This document shows positions 52,384-60,177 of a stretch of DNA of 60,177 nt, in pieces. Every line of letters begins with the position of its first letter. Within the stretch, counting starts at the first letter, position 1. The position numbers were made by a program, and so were the translations under genes. Location of the stretch: assembly GCF_003852525.1 (NCBI RefSeq), contig NZ_QAJL01000001.1, positions 298,796 to 358,972 on the forward strand, written 5' to 3'. The stretch is from Pedobacter sp. KBW06 (GTDB lineage: Bacteria; Bacteroidota; Bacteroidia; Sphingobacteriales; Sphingobacteriaceae). The notes under the pieces were generated by a model. That model was not told the origin of the DNA, did not search any database, and saw only the letters and a program-made list of their open reading frames with translations.

Positions 52384-55095
52384 TTGAAATTACTTTACAA
52401 ACACGTACCAATCATAGCATTATGCATGCTTAGTCTGCATAGCTATGCACAAAAGTCATCGGTAAACATACGCGGTTCGGTTAGGGACGAGCAGAACAAA
52501 CCATTAGATTTTGTAACTGTGAAGCTAAAAGAAGCAGATCGGGTTACGTACACAGATCAGGAGGGGAAATTCAATTTTAACCTCAATCCGGGCGAGTTGA
52601 AAACCCTTTCTCTTTCCATTGCAATGGTAGGAAAGGCCGGCAAAGACACGACAATTCTGCTCGCCAATTTCTCAAAGGAGCTCAATATCATCCTCCAAAA
52701 TTTAACACTGAAACTGGAAGAAGTCCAGATCACCGAAGAAAGAAAAATCCTTTCATCCAATTCTTCGATTTTGTTTGGAAGACAAGCCATAGAACAAATC
52801 CAGGCATTTAGTCTGGCAGACATCCTCAATAACCTGCCGGGTAAAACGATTACGCCTCCCGATCTTCAGAAGCCACTGAGCATTACTTTAAGGGGCCAGG
52901 CTTCAGGCCTGCATAGCCTGAACAATTCCATGGGCGTTGCCATTATTCTGGATGATATCCAGCAATCAAATAATGCCAACATGCAAAACTTAAATGTTGG
53001 AAAATATGGCATGGCCGGTTCGGGAATTACGAGCAAAAACTATGGAGGCTTTGATGTTCCATTTTCAGGCATTGACATCCGGGAAATTCCTGCAGATAAT
53101 ATTGAAAGCATCGAAGTCATTTCCGGAGTTGCCCCGGCAAAATATGGAGACTTAACTGATGGCGCAGTAATCATCAACCGGAAAGCAGGGAGAACAAATT
53201 ATCAGTTTACTTCCAGAATCAATGCTTCAACAACCAATTTTTCTTTATCAAAAGGCTTTCAACTACCCGGAAAGTCCGGCGCATTAAACCTGTCACTAAA
53301 CTATCTGCTCAGCGAACAGGACCCCAGTGACCCCCTAAAATCCTATAAAAGAATCAGTACCGGTTTAATGTGGACCACAAAGCTGTCCAAAGCGATAAAA
53401 AATACATTTTCAATCGATTACAACACCCGTCTTGACAATGTTAAAAAAGACCCTGATGTAGGACAGGACTACATGACTTATGCAAAAACAAGAAATTTGT
53501 CGATATCTAACAGAACTTCCATCCAAATTAATGGGCCTCTGGTCAAATCTTTAGATTTCAGCGCCGGGTACAGTTCGGCTTTTCAGGAAACCTATGACCA
53601 ACAATACCTGAATGGTGCACCAAAAGCAATCGCTGATAAAGACACCATAGGTTTATATCAGGGGTATTTTATTCCGGGGAATTATGTAGCTGTAGATCAT
53701 GTAAAAGGCAATCCTAAAAATCTGAATGGAAACATCAGCTTAAATAATGAATTTAACACTGGCAACCTCGTTCACCGGCTAAGTTTGGGTGCAAACGTTT
53801 ATTATTCCGCAAACAATGGGCAAGGTGTTATTGTAGACCCCACCACTCCCCGTTGGGCAAACCAAAAATATCAAAATGAAAGGCCGTATGACTACGAATC
53901 TCTTCCTGCGGTATTCAATTACAGCATTTATTTACAAGACGGCTTTCAATTTGACTTTCTAAAAAGGCCGATGAATGTAAATGCAGGACTACGGTACGAC
54001 ATACAAAATAACATAGGAACCTTACAGCCCAGAGTAAACATGAATTACGACCTTGCGAAAAATTTTGGTATCAATGCAGCATTCGGCTTATCAACCAAAT
54101 CACCCGGCCTTTCCCTCAGGTACCCTGCCCCGGTTTATTTTGACATTCCGGTACACAACTCCTATACGGGATACGATATTGAAAGTCTGTTCCTGGTTTA
54201 CACAGACAAAATCGTTCCGGACAACAGTAAGCTAAAACCCGGCAGATCCAGTCAGCTTGAATTTGGCCTGACTTACAAGGATAACTTCTTCAATACCTCA
54301 CTAACCAGCTATTACAAACAAAACAAAGATGGCTTTACTAACCGGAACAATTACAAAATCTATACAACAGATGAATACACTTATGTTTACCATCAGGGAC
54401 AGCGTCCGGACTATTTCCCAAATGGAAAGCAGAAAGATTGGATAACCAGCTACAGTAGTTCTGTCAATGACCTGAGCAGCAATAATTTTGGGATAGAATG
54501 GATCATTAGTACCAAAAAGATACCTGCAATTCAAACCAGTTTTAACCTTAGCAATTCCTTCGGCTATTCGAGCTCAAAATCAGCACTGGAATACACTCAA
54601 AAAGCAAACGAGAACTACACTAATGACAACTATAAAGCTTGGTTTGGGGTCTATAAAGGAAAAGAAACAGACAACTACACGATCACGAGCAAACTATCAA
54701 CCACCACACACATTCCAAAATTAGGTTTTGTGGTGAACCTTCGGGCGGATATTTTCTGGCAGAGCTACCAAAGAATATTAAACGATAGCTACCTTCCAAT
54801 CGCATGGCTCGACAAAAAAATGGTAAGGCATGAAATACCGGTCTTTTACAACAACAATACAGACTATAATTACCTGGCACTGAACTCAAAAGCAGAGTCC
54901 GCGACAAGACAACCATTCGTTTATTCCAATCTAAGCATGTCTGTCGCTAAAGAAATAGGCAAGAACATAAAAATGTCGCTAAGTGCTAATAACGTATTTA
55001 ATATAAGAAACAGATATTATAACCCAAGAACAAATACGGTAACGAACTATACTTACCCGGTAAGTGTAGGCGCAGAACTTTCTGTTAAATTTTAA
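52384..55095 (+). CDS. TonB-dependent receptor without STN domain (copy 2)
   Basis: 903 residues. The start is a TTG at 52384; it supplies the basic N-terminus needed for a complete signal peptide (MKLLYKHVPIIALCMLSLHS, then YAQ). A carboxypeptidase-regulatory-like domain (about 28-110) leads directly to the plug (about 120-275: ILNNLPGKTITPP, NIESIEVISGVAPAKYGDLT, DGAVIINRKAG) and a barrel ending GAELSVKF. The plug is close to that of the receptor at 22248 (shared SGID, NIESIEVISGVA, AKYGD, DGAVIINR), but the STN domain is missing and no FecR or sigma gene is adjacent. Likely an iron or haem-complex importer, inferred from context. Confidence 0.9.
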   Translation: MKLLYKHVPIIALCMLSLHSYAQKSSVNIRGSVRDEQNKPLDFVTVKLKEADRVTYTDQEGKFNFNLNPGELKTLSLSIAMVGKAGKDTTILLANFSKELNIILQNLTLKLEEVQITEERKILSSNSSILFGRQAIEQIQAFSLADILNNLPGKTITPPDLQKPLSITLRGQASGLHSLNNSMGVAIILDDIQQSNNANMQNLNVGKYGMAGSGITSKNYGGFDVPFSGIDIREIPADNIESIEVISGVAPAKYGDLTDGAVIINRKAGRTNYQFTSRINASTTNFSLSKGFQLPGKSGALNLSLNYLLSEQDPSDPLKSYKRISTGLMWTTKLSKAIKNTFSIDYNTRLDNVKKDPDVGQDYMTYAKTRNLSISNRTSIQINGPLVKSLDFSAGYSSAFQETYDQQYLNGAPKAIADKDTIGLYQGYFIPGNYVAVDHVKGNPKNLNGNISLNNEFNTGNLVHRLSLGANVYYSANNGQGVIVDPTTPRWANQKYQNERPYDYESLPAVFNYSIYLQDGFQFDFLKRPMNVNAGLRYDIQNNIGTLQPRVNMNYDLAKNFGINAAFGLSTKSPGLSLRYPAPVYFDIPVHNSYTGYDIESLFLVYTDKIVPDNSKLKPGRSSQLEFGLTYKDNFFNTSLTSYYKQNKDGFTNRNNYKIYTTDEYTYVYHQGQRPDYFPNGKQKDWITSYSSSVNDLSSNNFGIEWIISTKKIPAIQTSFNLSNSFGYSSSKSALEYTQKANENYTNDNYKAWFGVYKGKETDNYTITSKLSTTTHIPKLGFVVNLRADIFWQSYQRILNDSYLPIAWLDKKMVRHEIPVFYNNNTDYNYLALNSKAESATRQPFVYSNLSMSVAKEIGKNIKMSLSANNVFNIRNRYYNPRTNTVTNYTYPVSVGAELSVKF

Positions 55096-55105
55096 AATCA
55101 ATAAA

Positions 55106-56437
55106 ATGAAAAAAAAACAATTACTTTCTATTCTTTTCCTATCCATAGCGTTGCTCAGCGCCTGCAAAAAAGACAATCCTGAAGCCGAAGCCATCTCCAT
55201 TTCCTTCCATGTAAAATTCGATGAGCAGGCCGCTGCGTTGGGACTTTCTCCTGTAAATACGGAAGTAACCATTACCAATCAAACCAATGGCCTTTCCAAC
55301 AAGGCAAAAACAGATGCCAGTGGAAATGTTAAATTCGACAGCATTATTCCCGGAAACTATACCGTAGTTTCGAGCCTAACCATCAGCGCAGCCGATTACA
55401 GCATCGCATCAGGTTCACTTACACAGGAAGACGTGGTATTTAATGCCAACCTGAATCAATTCCTTAATAAAACCACAGGCAACTTAGAACTGGTCCTCAA
55501 AACCGGCCGCCTTGGCGATTGGTTGCTAAAACAAATTTATTACGGTGGCTCGCACAACATAAACGGCGCAATATTCAGAGATCAATTTTTGGAAATCTAC
55601 AACAACTCAAACGAGGTGATGTATGCAGATAGTCTATATATCGGACTGGTAGTTGGCGTTGGAAATACCAATTCTGACATCAGCAGATCCTGGTTTTTAC
55701 CTTCCGGGCAGTACAACTGGACAGATGCACTAAACATGAATAATGCAAAAGCAAATACCGATTATGTATACCTGACTACCGCAGTAAGAATCCCTGGAAA
55801 TGGGAAACAATATCCTGTACAACCCGGAGCGAGTATCATTGTTGCACAAAATGCCCTGAACCATAAGGTACCTTATACAGATGCCAACGGAAAAGCCATC
55901 AGTGTCAAAAATCCAGAGCTAACTGTAGATTTAAGCAAAGCTGACTTTGAAGTTTACTATGGTGACCTGGCCGGTGTCAACCGTCTTGCATCTGATATTG
56001 ATAACCCTTTGGTTCCTAATTTAGATGTCGTACACCGTATTTCAGACAGAGATTTTATCTTAGACAACAATGGAAGAGAAGCGATTGTATTGTTTAAAAC
56101 AACAGCGAACCTTAACAGCTTCCCTAAATTCCCGACACCGGATGTAAAAACAATAACCAGCACCACTTCACAATATATTCAGATGCCAACATCAATCCTG
56201 ACCGATGGAGTAGAGATTGCTTATACTTTAGAAACCAAACGTGTTCCACACAGACTTCCGGCAACCATTGATGCAGGTTTCACTTTTACTGCAGGTGGAC
56301 CATACAGTTCTCAATCTGTAATCAGAAAAACAAGTAAAACTGTAAATGGCAGAAGAATCCTTAAAGATTCGAATAACTCTTCATTGGATTTTGAATCATT
56401 AACCATGGCCGATCCAAGTAAAATGGCTTTTAAATAA
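55106..56437 (+). CDS. DUF4876 lipoprotein (copy 2)
   Basis: 443 residues. The lipobox is LSAC (Cys20). An N-terminal Ig-like domain (VKFDEQAAALGLSPVNTEVTI, then DASGNVKFDSIIPGNYTV) precedes the DUF4876 core, with blocks WLLKQIYYGGSHNINGAIF, FLEIYNNSNEVMYADSL, GNGKQYPVQPGASIIVA, LTVDLSKADFEVY and GGPYSSQSVIRKT. The paralogue at 25306 has the same order and near-identical block spacing. It follows the receptor by 10 bases and overlaps nothing; the barrel gene starts 2 bases after its stop. The role is unknown; a surface partner of the receptor is likely. Confidence 0.88.
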   Translation: MKKKQLLSILFLSIALLSACKKDNPEAEAISISFHVKFDEQAAALGLSPVNTEVTITNQTNGLSNKAKTDASGNVKFDSIIPGNYTVVSSLTISAADYSIASGSLTQEDVVFNANLNQFLNKTTGNLELVLKTGRLGDWLLKQIYYGGSHNINGAIFRDQFLEIYNNSNEVMYADSLYIGLVVGVGNTNSDISRSWFLPSGQYNWTDALNMNNAKANTDYVYLTTAVRIPGNGKQYPVQPGASIIVAQNALNHKVPYTDANGKAISVKNPELTVDLSKADFEVYYGDLAGVNRLASDIDNPLVPNLDVVHRISDRDFILDNNGREAIVLFKTTANLNSFPKFPTPDVKTITSTTSQYIQMPTSILTDGVEIAYTLETKRVPHRLPATIDAGFTFTAGGPYSSQSVIRKTSKTVNGRRILKDSNNSSLDFESLTMADPSKMAFK

Positions 56438-56439
56438 TA

Positions 56440-57969
56440 ATGAGAGCACAATTATTAATTATATTATCCCTACTGTCTGCCGACTTATTTTCTCAGGAAA
56501 CTAAGTCGGCAGACAGTGTGTTTTTCTATGAACAGCGACAGCGGCACCTTGAATTCAGCAAGCAAAATGCAACCCTCCTGCTGAAAAACACCGAAAATCA
56601 GATCGGAAAAGTATCATTGATCTACGACTATACATCGGGCAATCTGAAAAACGCACAGATGCCTGCCAGCAATTCCAACATTCAGTTCAGCTCGGATGGA
56701 ATTAGAAAACTTGGCCGGTTAAAACTTTATGGGGATTTTACCTATTCCAGAATTAAAGATCATGGACTGGGAAATTCATTAAGAGGAGAGGAAATCGATG
56801 ATCAGCCTTTCTATTACTTTGCGGAAAAAGAAAGTGAGGTCCAGCGACAAAAGTATCATGCCAATGGAATCATCAGTTATGAATTGATCCGGGATAAAAT
56901 CTACCTTTCCTCCGGCTTCAATTACATCTATTATCTTGCTGACCGTTCGATTGACCCCAGAATATCACTCAACTGGTTCGATTTTATTGCCAAACCCGAA
57001 TTGACCTGGATAAATAAACATTTTCATCTCGGATTAAGCGGGCTGTGGGGCTATGGCGTTGAAAATACAGCTCTCAAATACAAAAACAAAGACTATTCTA
57101 ATGGAGTTGCTTATCCTGACCGAATTACTTACCTTAATTATGGTTATGGTTATACCCGAAAGATGTATGACAATTTTTCACGCAGAAAACAGTACAAAGG
57201 ATTGGGAATTCATTTGGCAACAACGCTTGATTCCTGGAACACGTTGCTGAACCTGGACTACAAAGTGTCTGAGGATGCCAACGGAAGATCCTTAGAGTCT
57301 TCCTTAAAAAATCAGGTATTTAGCACTTACCAAAGTGATCAGCTGGAAGGACAACTGCTCTTAACCAAACAAAGAGGTCATCAGCTTCAACAAATAGAGG
57401 CAGCTTACAGTACCCTCATCGGTGAAGATTACCTGGAAGCCCTTGCGGCTAAGAATTACACTGCTAAAAGCCAAATGGCTTATTTATCGTTTTCCAATAT
57501 GAAAAGTAAAGGAAATCACTCTTTTGAATGGGGATTACATGCCCGGTACCGCTCTGCCTTTAAAAAAGATGCGGTCACCAGCCATTTGTTCGAATACAGT
57601 TACCTGCAGCCGGGATTAAAAGCCGGATACTATCAGGCGAATCCCGGAAAATACAGGTTCTCTGCCATAGTTTCCCCATCACTGATCCTTCCTTTGCAAA
57701 CCATTGCCAATGTCGCTTCTACACAGGTAACGGAATTTACAACCACCATCACCTATCCGGACTACGCCTTCCGAAAAATTACTTCGGGAAGGCTTGACCT
57801 TAAGCTTCAATACATTAATCAAACCTTAAGCAAAGATTTCAGAACCGGAATCACTTTAAATGCAGGTTTCAGCAAAGCACTGGATAAACCGGAGATTGAA
57901 TATCCCAGCAATTTTTTACCCGGAGAGCAGCGTTTCTCTATGAATCTTTCCTTAAATCTTTATTTTTAG
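56440..57969 (+). CDS. DUF6850-like outer-membrane barrel (copy 2)
   Basis: 509 residues. The signal peptide (MRAQLLIILSLLSADLFSQ) is followed by alternating amphipathic strands and Asn/Tyr/Gly turns and a C-terminal MNLSLNLYF ending in Phe. It shares landmarks with the copy at 26652 (LRGEEIDDQPFYYFAEKE / RTDNTDPAPFYYGSEKA; YKNKDYSNGVAYPDRITYLNYGYG / YRNKEYYESDSYPEYVNYLVNGYG). Its first 26 codons contain a perfect 16-base inverted repeat (56472-56517) that should form a stable mRNA hairpin. Between DUF4876 and the peroxidase, as in copy 1. Confidence 0.8.
   Translation: MRAQLLIILSLLSADLFSQETKSADSVFFYEQRQRHLEFSKQNATLLLKNTENQIGKVSLIYDYTSGNLKNAQMPASNSNIQFSSDGIRKLGRLKLYGDFTYSRIKDHGLGNSLRGEEIDDQPFYYFAEKESEVQRQKYHANGIISYELIRDKIYLSSGFNYIYYLADRSIDPRISLNWFDFIAKPELTWINKHFHLGLSGLWGYGVENTALKYKNKDYSNGVAYPDRITYLNYGYGYTRKMYDNFSRRKQYKGLGIHLATTLDSWNTLLNLDYKVSEDANGRSLESSLKNQVFSTYQSDQLEGQLLLTKQRGHQLQQIEAAYSTLIGEDYLEALAAKNYTAKSQMAYLSFSNMKSKGNHSFEWGLHARYRSAFKKDAVTSHLFEYSYLQPGLKAGYYQANPGKYRFSAIVSPSLILPLQTIANVASTQVTEFTTTITYPDYAFRKITSGRLDLKLQYINQTLSKDFRTGITLNAGFSKALDKPEIEYPSNFLPGEQRFSMNLSLNLYF
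56472..56517 (+). repeat. 16-base perfect inverted repeat inside the signal-peptide codons
   Basis: ACTGTCTGCCGACTTA (56472-56487) and TAAGTCGGCAGACAGT (56502-56517) with a 14-base loop, starting 32 bases after the ATG at 56440. It is GC-richer than its surroundings and absent from the paralogous gene at 26652. Confidence 0.75.
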
Positions 57970-57972
57970 CCC

Positions 57973-59112
57973 ATGAAAAAGGCATTTTCCACCCTTAGCG
58001 GGTTGTTGTGTATTTTATTATTTCTTTCCTTCCGCTCCTATGAATTTCTTCCTGACGATGAAATTCCAATTGACTCGCTCCGTAAGGTCTATTCCAAATC
58101 TCCGGATCAATGGCCAAAACCAAACGTAGATTCGGGGGTGAACTTTGTAGAACTGGGCGTATTGCCCCCTTCCCCGCTGGAAGGACAAAAGGGAAAACTG
58201 AAAGGCATCATCGCATTGGGGAAAACATTATTCTTTGATCCACGTCTTTCCGGCTCCAATCAGATTTCCTGCTCCAGCTGCCACGCATCGGACTTAAACT
58301 GGACAGATGGCCGTGAGGTCGCAATCGGTCATGATCATGCCGCAGGGAAGCGGAATACGCCTACACTGGAAAATGTATGGGCCTTCGATAAGCTTTTTTG
58401 GGATGGCCGTGCAACAGGATTGGAAGATCAGGCCGCAAATCCAATTACCAATCCGATAGAGATGCACCAGGATTTAAAAAAGCTGCCTTCAAAACTAAAT
58501 AAGATCAAAGGTTACCAGCCTTTGTTCAGCGCTGCTTTTGGAGACAAAAAAGTAACGGAGGAGCGGATCCTTTCTGCCCTTGCCACTTACCAAAGAACAA
58601 TCGTCAGCAGAAAATCAGATTTTGACTATTTTCTGGAGGGAAATAAAAAAAGAATGTCTGATCAGCAAATCCTGGGCTTGCATTTGTTCCGTACAAAAGC
58701 GCGTTGTGTCAATTGCCATAATGGTCCCCTGTTTACGGATGGGGACTTTCACAATTTAGGCCTGACCTATTACGGTCGGAAATACGAAGACCTCGGCTTG
58801 TATAACATCAGTAAAAAACCGGAAGATGTCGGTAAGTTCAGAACCCCGGGATTGCGCAACGTGATGCGCACAGGTCCCTGGTTTCACAACGGACTGTTCG
58901 ACAATATGGAAGGAGTGATGAACATGTACAATGCGGGAATGCCACATCAAAAGCGCAGACCCGGACAGGAAAATGATCCGCTGTATCCTAAAAATGATAA
59001 ACTGCTCCGTGGTTTGATGCTCAGCAAAATGGAAAGAGATGCCATCATTTCTTTTATGGAAGCCATTTCCGGAGCTTCCTGGAAAGAACGATCGCCAGAA
59101 TTACCTCAGTAA
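57973..59112 (+). CDS. Di-haem cytochrome c peroxidase, MauG/CcpA-like (copy 2)
   Basis: 379 residues. N-terminal hydrophobic segment (LLCILLFLSF), then QWPKPNVDSG (47-55), the block shared with the copy-1 enzyme. Haem motifs are CSSCH (100-104) and CVNCH (245-249). Between them lie GKTLFFDPRLS, LFWDGRATGL, PIEMHQDL and LFRTKARC; after them FRTPGLRNVMRTGPWFHNG. Compared with copy 1, the spacing between haem motifs is within two residues, so both are likely active. It would reduce peroxide or oxidise a partner using two haems in the periplasm. Ends the second four-gene unit with no terminator visible. Confidence 0.92.
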   Translation: MKKAFSTLSGLLCILLFLSFRSYEFLPDDEIPIDSLRKVYSKSPDQWPKPNVDSGVNFVELGVLPPSPLEGQKGKLKGIIALGKTLFFDPRLSGSNQISCSSCHASDLNWTDGREVAIGHDHAAGKRNTPTLENVWAFDKLFWDGRATGLEDQAANPITNPIEMHQDLKKLPSKLNKIKGYQPLFSAAFGDKKVTEERILSALATYQRTIVSRKSDFDYFLEGNKKRMSDQQILGLHLFRTKARCVNCHNGPLFTDGDFHNLGLTYYGRKYEDLGLYNISKKPEDVGKFRTPGLRNVMRTGPWFHNGLFDNMEGVMNMYNAGMPHQKRRPGQENDPLYPKNDKLLRGLMLSKMERDAIISFMEAISGASWKERSPELPQ

Positions 59113-59198
59113 ATAAGGGCAATCAATAAATCTTTTGCATAATGATAGCAGGAGGTGTTATGTTTGTGGAAGGAAAAATAAAACCATCCCATGAAACC

Positions 59199-59245
59199 AT
59201 CATGATCTTACAGATCACATCACGAAATGACAAAAAGATCATGAT
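59199..59245. repeat. 11-base perfect inverted repeat
   Basis: ATCATGATCTT (59199-59209) and AAGATCATGAT (59235-59245), 25-base spacer, 33 bases upstream of the following gene. The right arm contains the palindrome GATCATGATC. Candidate operator. Confidence 0.4.
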
Positions 59246-59278
59246 CGCTTCATTACCATAAAAAAACAGTAAACACTT

Positions 59279-59941
59279 ATGAAAAACATATTCATCTGCC
59301 TGCTATTTTTTTGTTTAAAAGGATATGGACAGGAGCTTAAAGACTTCCGCCCTCCTGCCGGCTTTAAACAGGTAATGCAAGCAGAAGGAGACCTGGACAA
59401 GGATGGCATCAATGAATTGGTTTACATTTACAACACTACCCGCAAAAGTGGGGAAGATGGATTCTTCAGGGTGCTTTACATCTGTAAAAAACAAAACGGG
59501 AAAGTTAAACTATGGAAAGAGAACCACTCTGTGATCTGGGAGTACCAACGTTACGGCCGCATCTTCGATGAAGTTCCGGATCTGAACATGAACATCAAAA
59601 ACAATACCCTGATCATTACTCAAACCTTCAATTCCAACTCCAGACATTCCCATAAATACAAAAACATCTTCCGCTATCAGAATGGAGACTTTTACCTGAT
59701 CGGCTCCACCTACAATGATTTTGACACCTGCGAATGGGACTTCCAGTATGACATCAATTTCTCTACCAGGAAAGTAAACGTCGCTTACACGTATGGAACA
59801 TGCGAGGACGACAAGACTCCACCTGAAGACAAATACCTCAATTTCACCTACCCGTTTAAGCAAATCCTCAAAATGGACATCTTTACCCCGGGAAACACCG
59901 AAATCAAAATTCCAGGAAGCAAAAAATTCTTCTACTACTAA
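59279..59941 (+). CDS. Hypothetical secreted protein with calcium-loop-like motif
   Basis: 220 residues. A signal peptide (IFICLLFFCLKGYGQ) is followed by EGDLDKDGINELVYIYNT near residue 36-53, an FG-GAP/dockerin-type D-x-D-x-D-G loop that probably binds calcium. The rest is mixed beta (WEYQRYGRIFDEVPDLNMNI, FNSNSRHSHKYKNIFRYQNG) and contains two Cys (in DTCEWD and GTCEDD) that could form a disulphide. No family assigned. It stands alone after the peroxidase with an inverted repeat upstream. Confidence 0.65.
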   Translation: MKNIFICLLFFCLKGYGQELKDFRPPAGFKQVMQAEGDLDKDGINELVYIYNTTRKSGEDGFFRVLYICKKQNGKVKLWKENHSVIWEYQRYGRIFDEVPDLNMNIKNNTLIITQTFNSNSRHSHKYKNIFRYQNGDFYLIGSTYNDFDTCEWDFQYDINFSTRKVNVAYTYGTCEDDKTPPEDKYLNFTYPFKQILKMDIFTPGNTEIKIPGSKKFFYY

Positions 59942-60148
59942 GTCCCTGGTTTAAAGCCACATTGTCTGAATTCCGTCATAAATCACCAATTAAATTAACC
60001 ATAAGGAGATAAAATATCAAATAACAAGTACATTGATTTAATCAAAAAATCATCTGATTTCTGTTAAACATCCTTTCCGACAATGCCCTTCTCCCGGTGT
60101 GTTAAACTTCGATTTCCGCATACATCTGGTCCGATATGACGTCGAGAC

Positions 60149-60177
60149 AAGTCCACAGTAAGTCCACAGTGAGTCCA
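60149..60177. repeat. Tandem 11-base repeat running off the window
   Basis: AAGTCCACAGT (60149-60159) is followed directly by a second identical copy (60160-60170) and then GAGTCCA to the last base, so at least 2.6 units are visible. No gene seen between 59942 and here. Confidence 0.6.

Noticed and set aside
60149..60177. CRISPR leader or array at the window end
   Set aside because: The 11-base units abut without spacers and are too short for CRISPR repeats.

Overview
The window looks like a chromosomal segment of a Bacteroidota species, most likely Sphingobacteriaceae (Pedobacter or a close relative). The evidence is a SusC/SusD pair, several carboxypeptidase-regulatory-domain TonB receptors, a FecR/ECF sigma pair, promoters of the Bacteroidota type (TTTG, about 19 bases, TAnnTTTG), weak Shine-Dalgarno signals, several TTG starts, and families typical of the group (DUF4876, DUF6850-like barrels, LemA/DUF2207, WG and Sel1 repeats). 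I saw no rRNA, tRNA, transposase, integrase or CRISPR array. Gene density is high and several convergent pairs overlap by 4 to 8 bases.

Layout. 0.2-7.7 kb: housekeeping and accessory genes (WG/Sel1 protein, Nudix hydrolase, NAD(P)-binding protein, glycolipid-binding protein, DinB, GNAT, NTF2-like, and an MFS pump divergent from an HxlR regulator around a clear palindrome). 7.7-12.5 kb: a BlaI-BlaR1-outer-membrane-barrel operon; the BlaR1-like protein has a long heptad-repeat insert and no beta-lactam sensor domain. 12.7-21.2 kb: membrane protein, DUF3050, LemA plus DUF2207, an AraC regulator and a secreted DJ-1/PfpI-NTF2 fusion, a methyltransferase and an RCC1 lipoprotein. 21.4-30.4 kb: FecR, STN-type TonB receptor, DUF4876 lipoprotein, DUF6850-like barrel, di-haem peroxidase, ECF sigma factor, DUF3995. 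30.4-45.4 kb: siderophore-interacting reductase with AraC, MocR regulator divergent from cupin plus DapA-like lyase, LRR and small secreted proteins, an FtsX/MacB permease with a sigma-54-like promoter, MFS plus DinB-like gene, and a siderophore-type TonB receptor with a PepSY reductase. 45.5-52.2 kb: YtxH protein, MFS, orphan SusC/SusD. 52.4-59.1 kb: a second copy of the receptor-DUF4876-barrel-peroxidase operon. 59.3-60.2 kb: a secreted hypothetical protein and the start of a tandem repeat.

The main discovery candidate is the four-gene unit present twice: TonB receptor, DUF4876 lipoprotein, DUF6850-like outer-membrane barrel, and a MauG/CcpA-like di-haem peroxidase. Copy 1 carries an STN signalling domain on the receptor and is bracketed by FecR and an ECF sigma factor. 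Copy 2 has lost (or never had) all three signalling parts and instead has Fur-like palindromes and a GTGTA-N5-TACAC operator in its promoter. With the siderophore receptor/PepSY pair and the siderophore-interacting reductase nearby, the simplest reading is metal (iron or haem) acquisition linked to periplasmic redox chemistry. That function is inferred, not shown.
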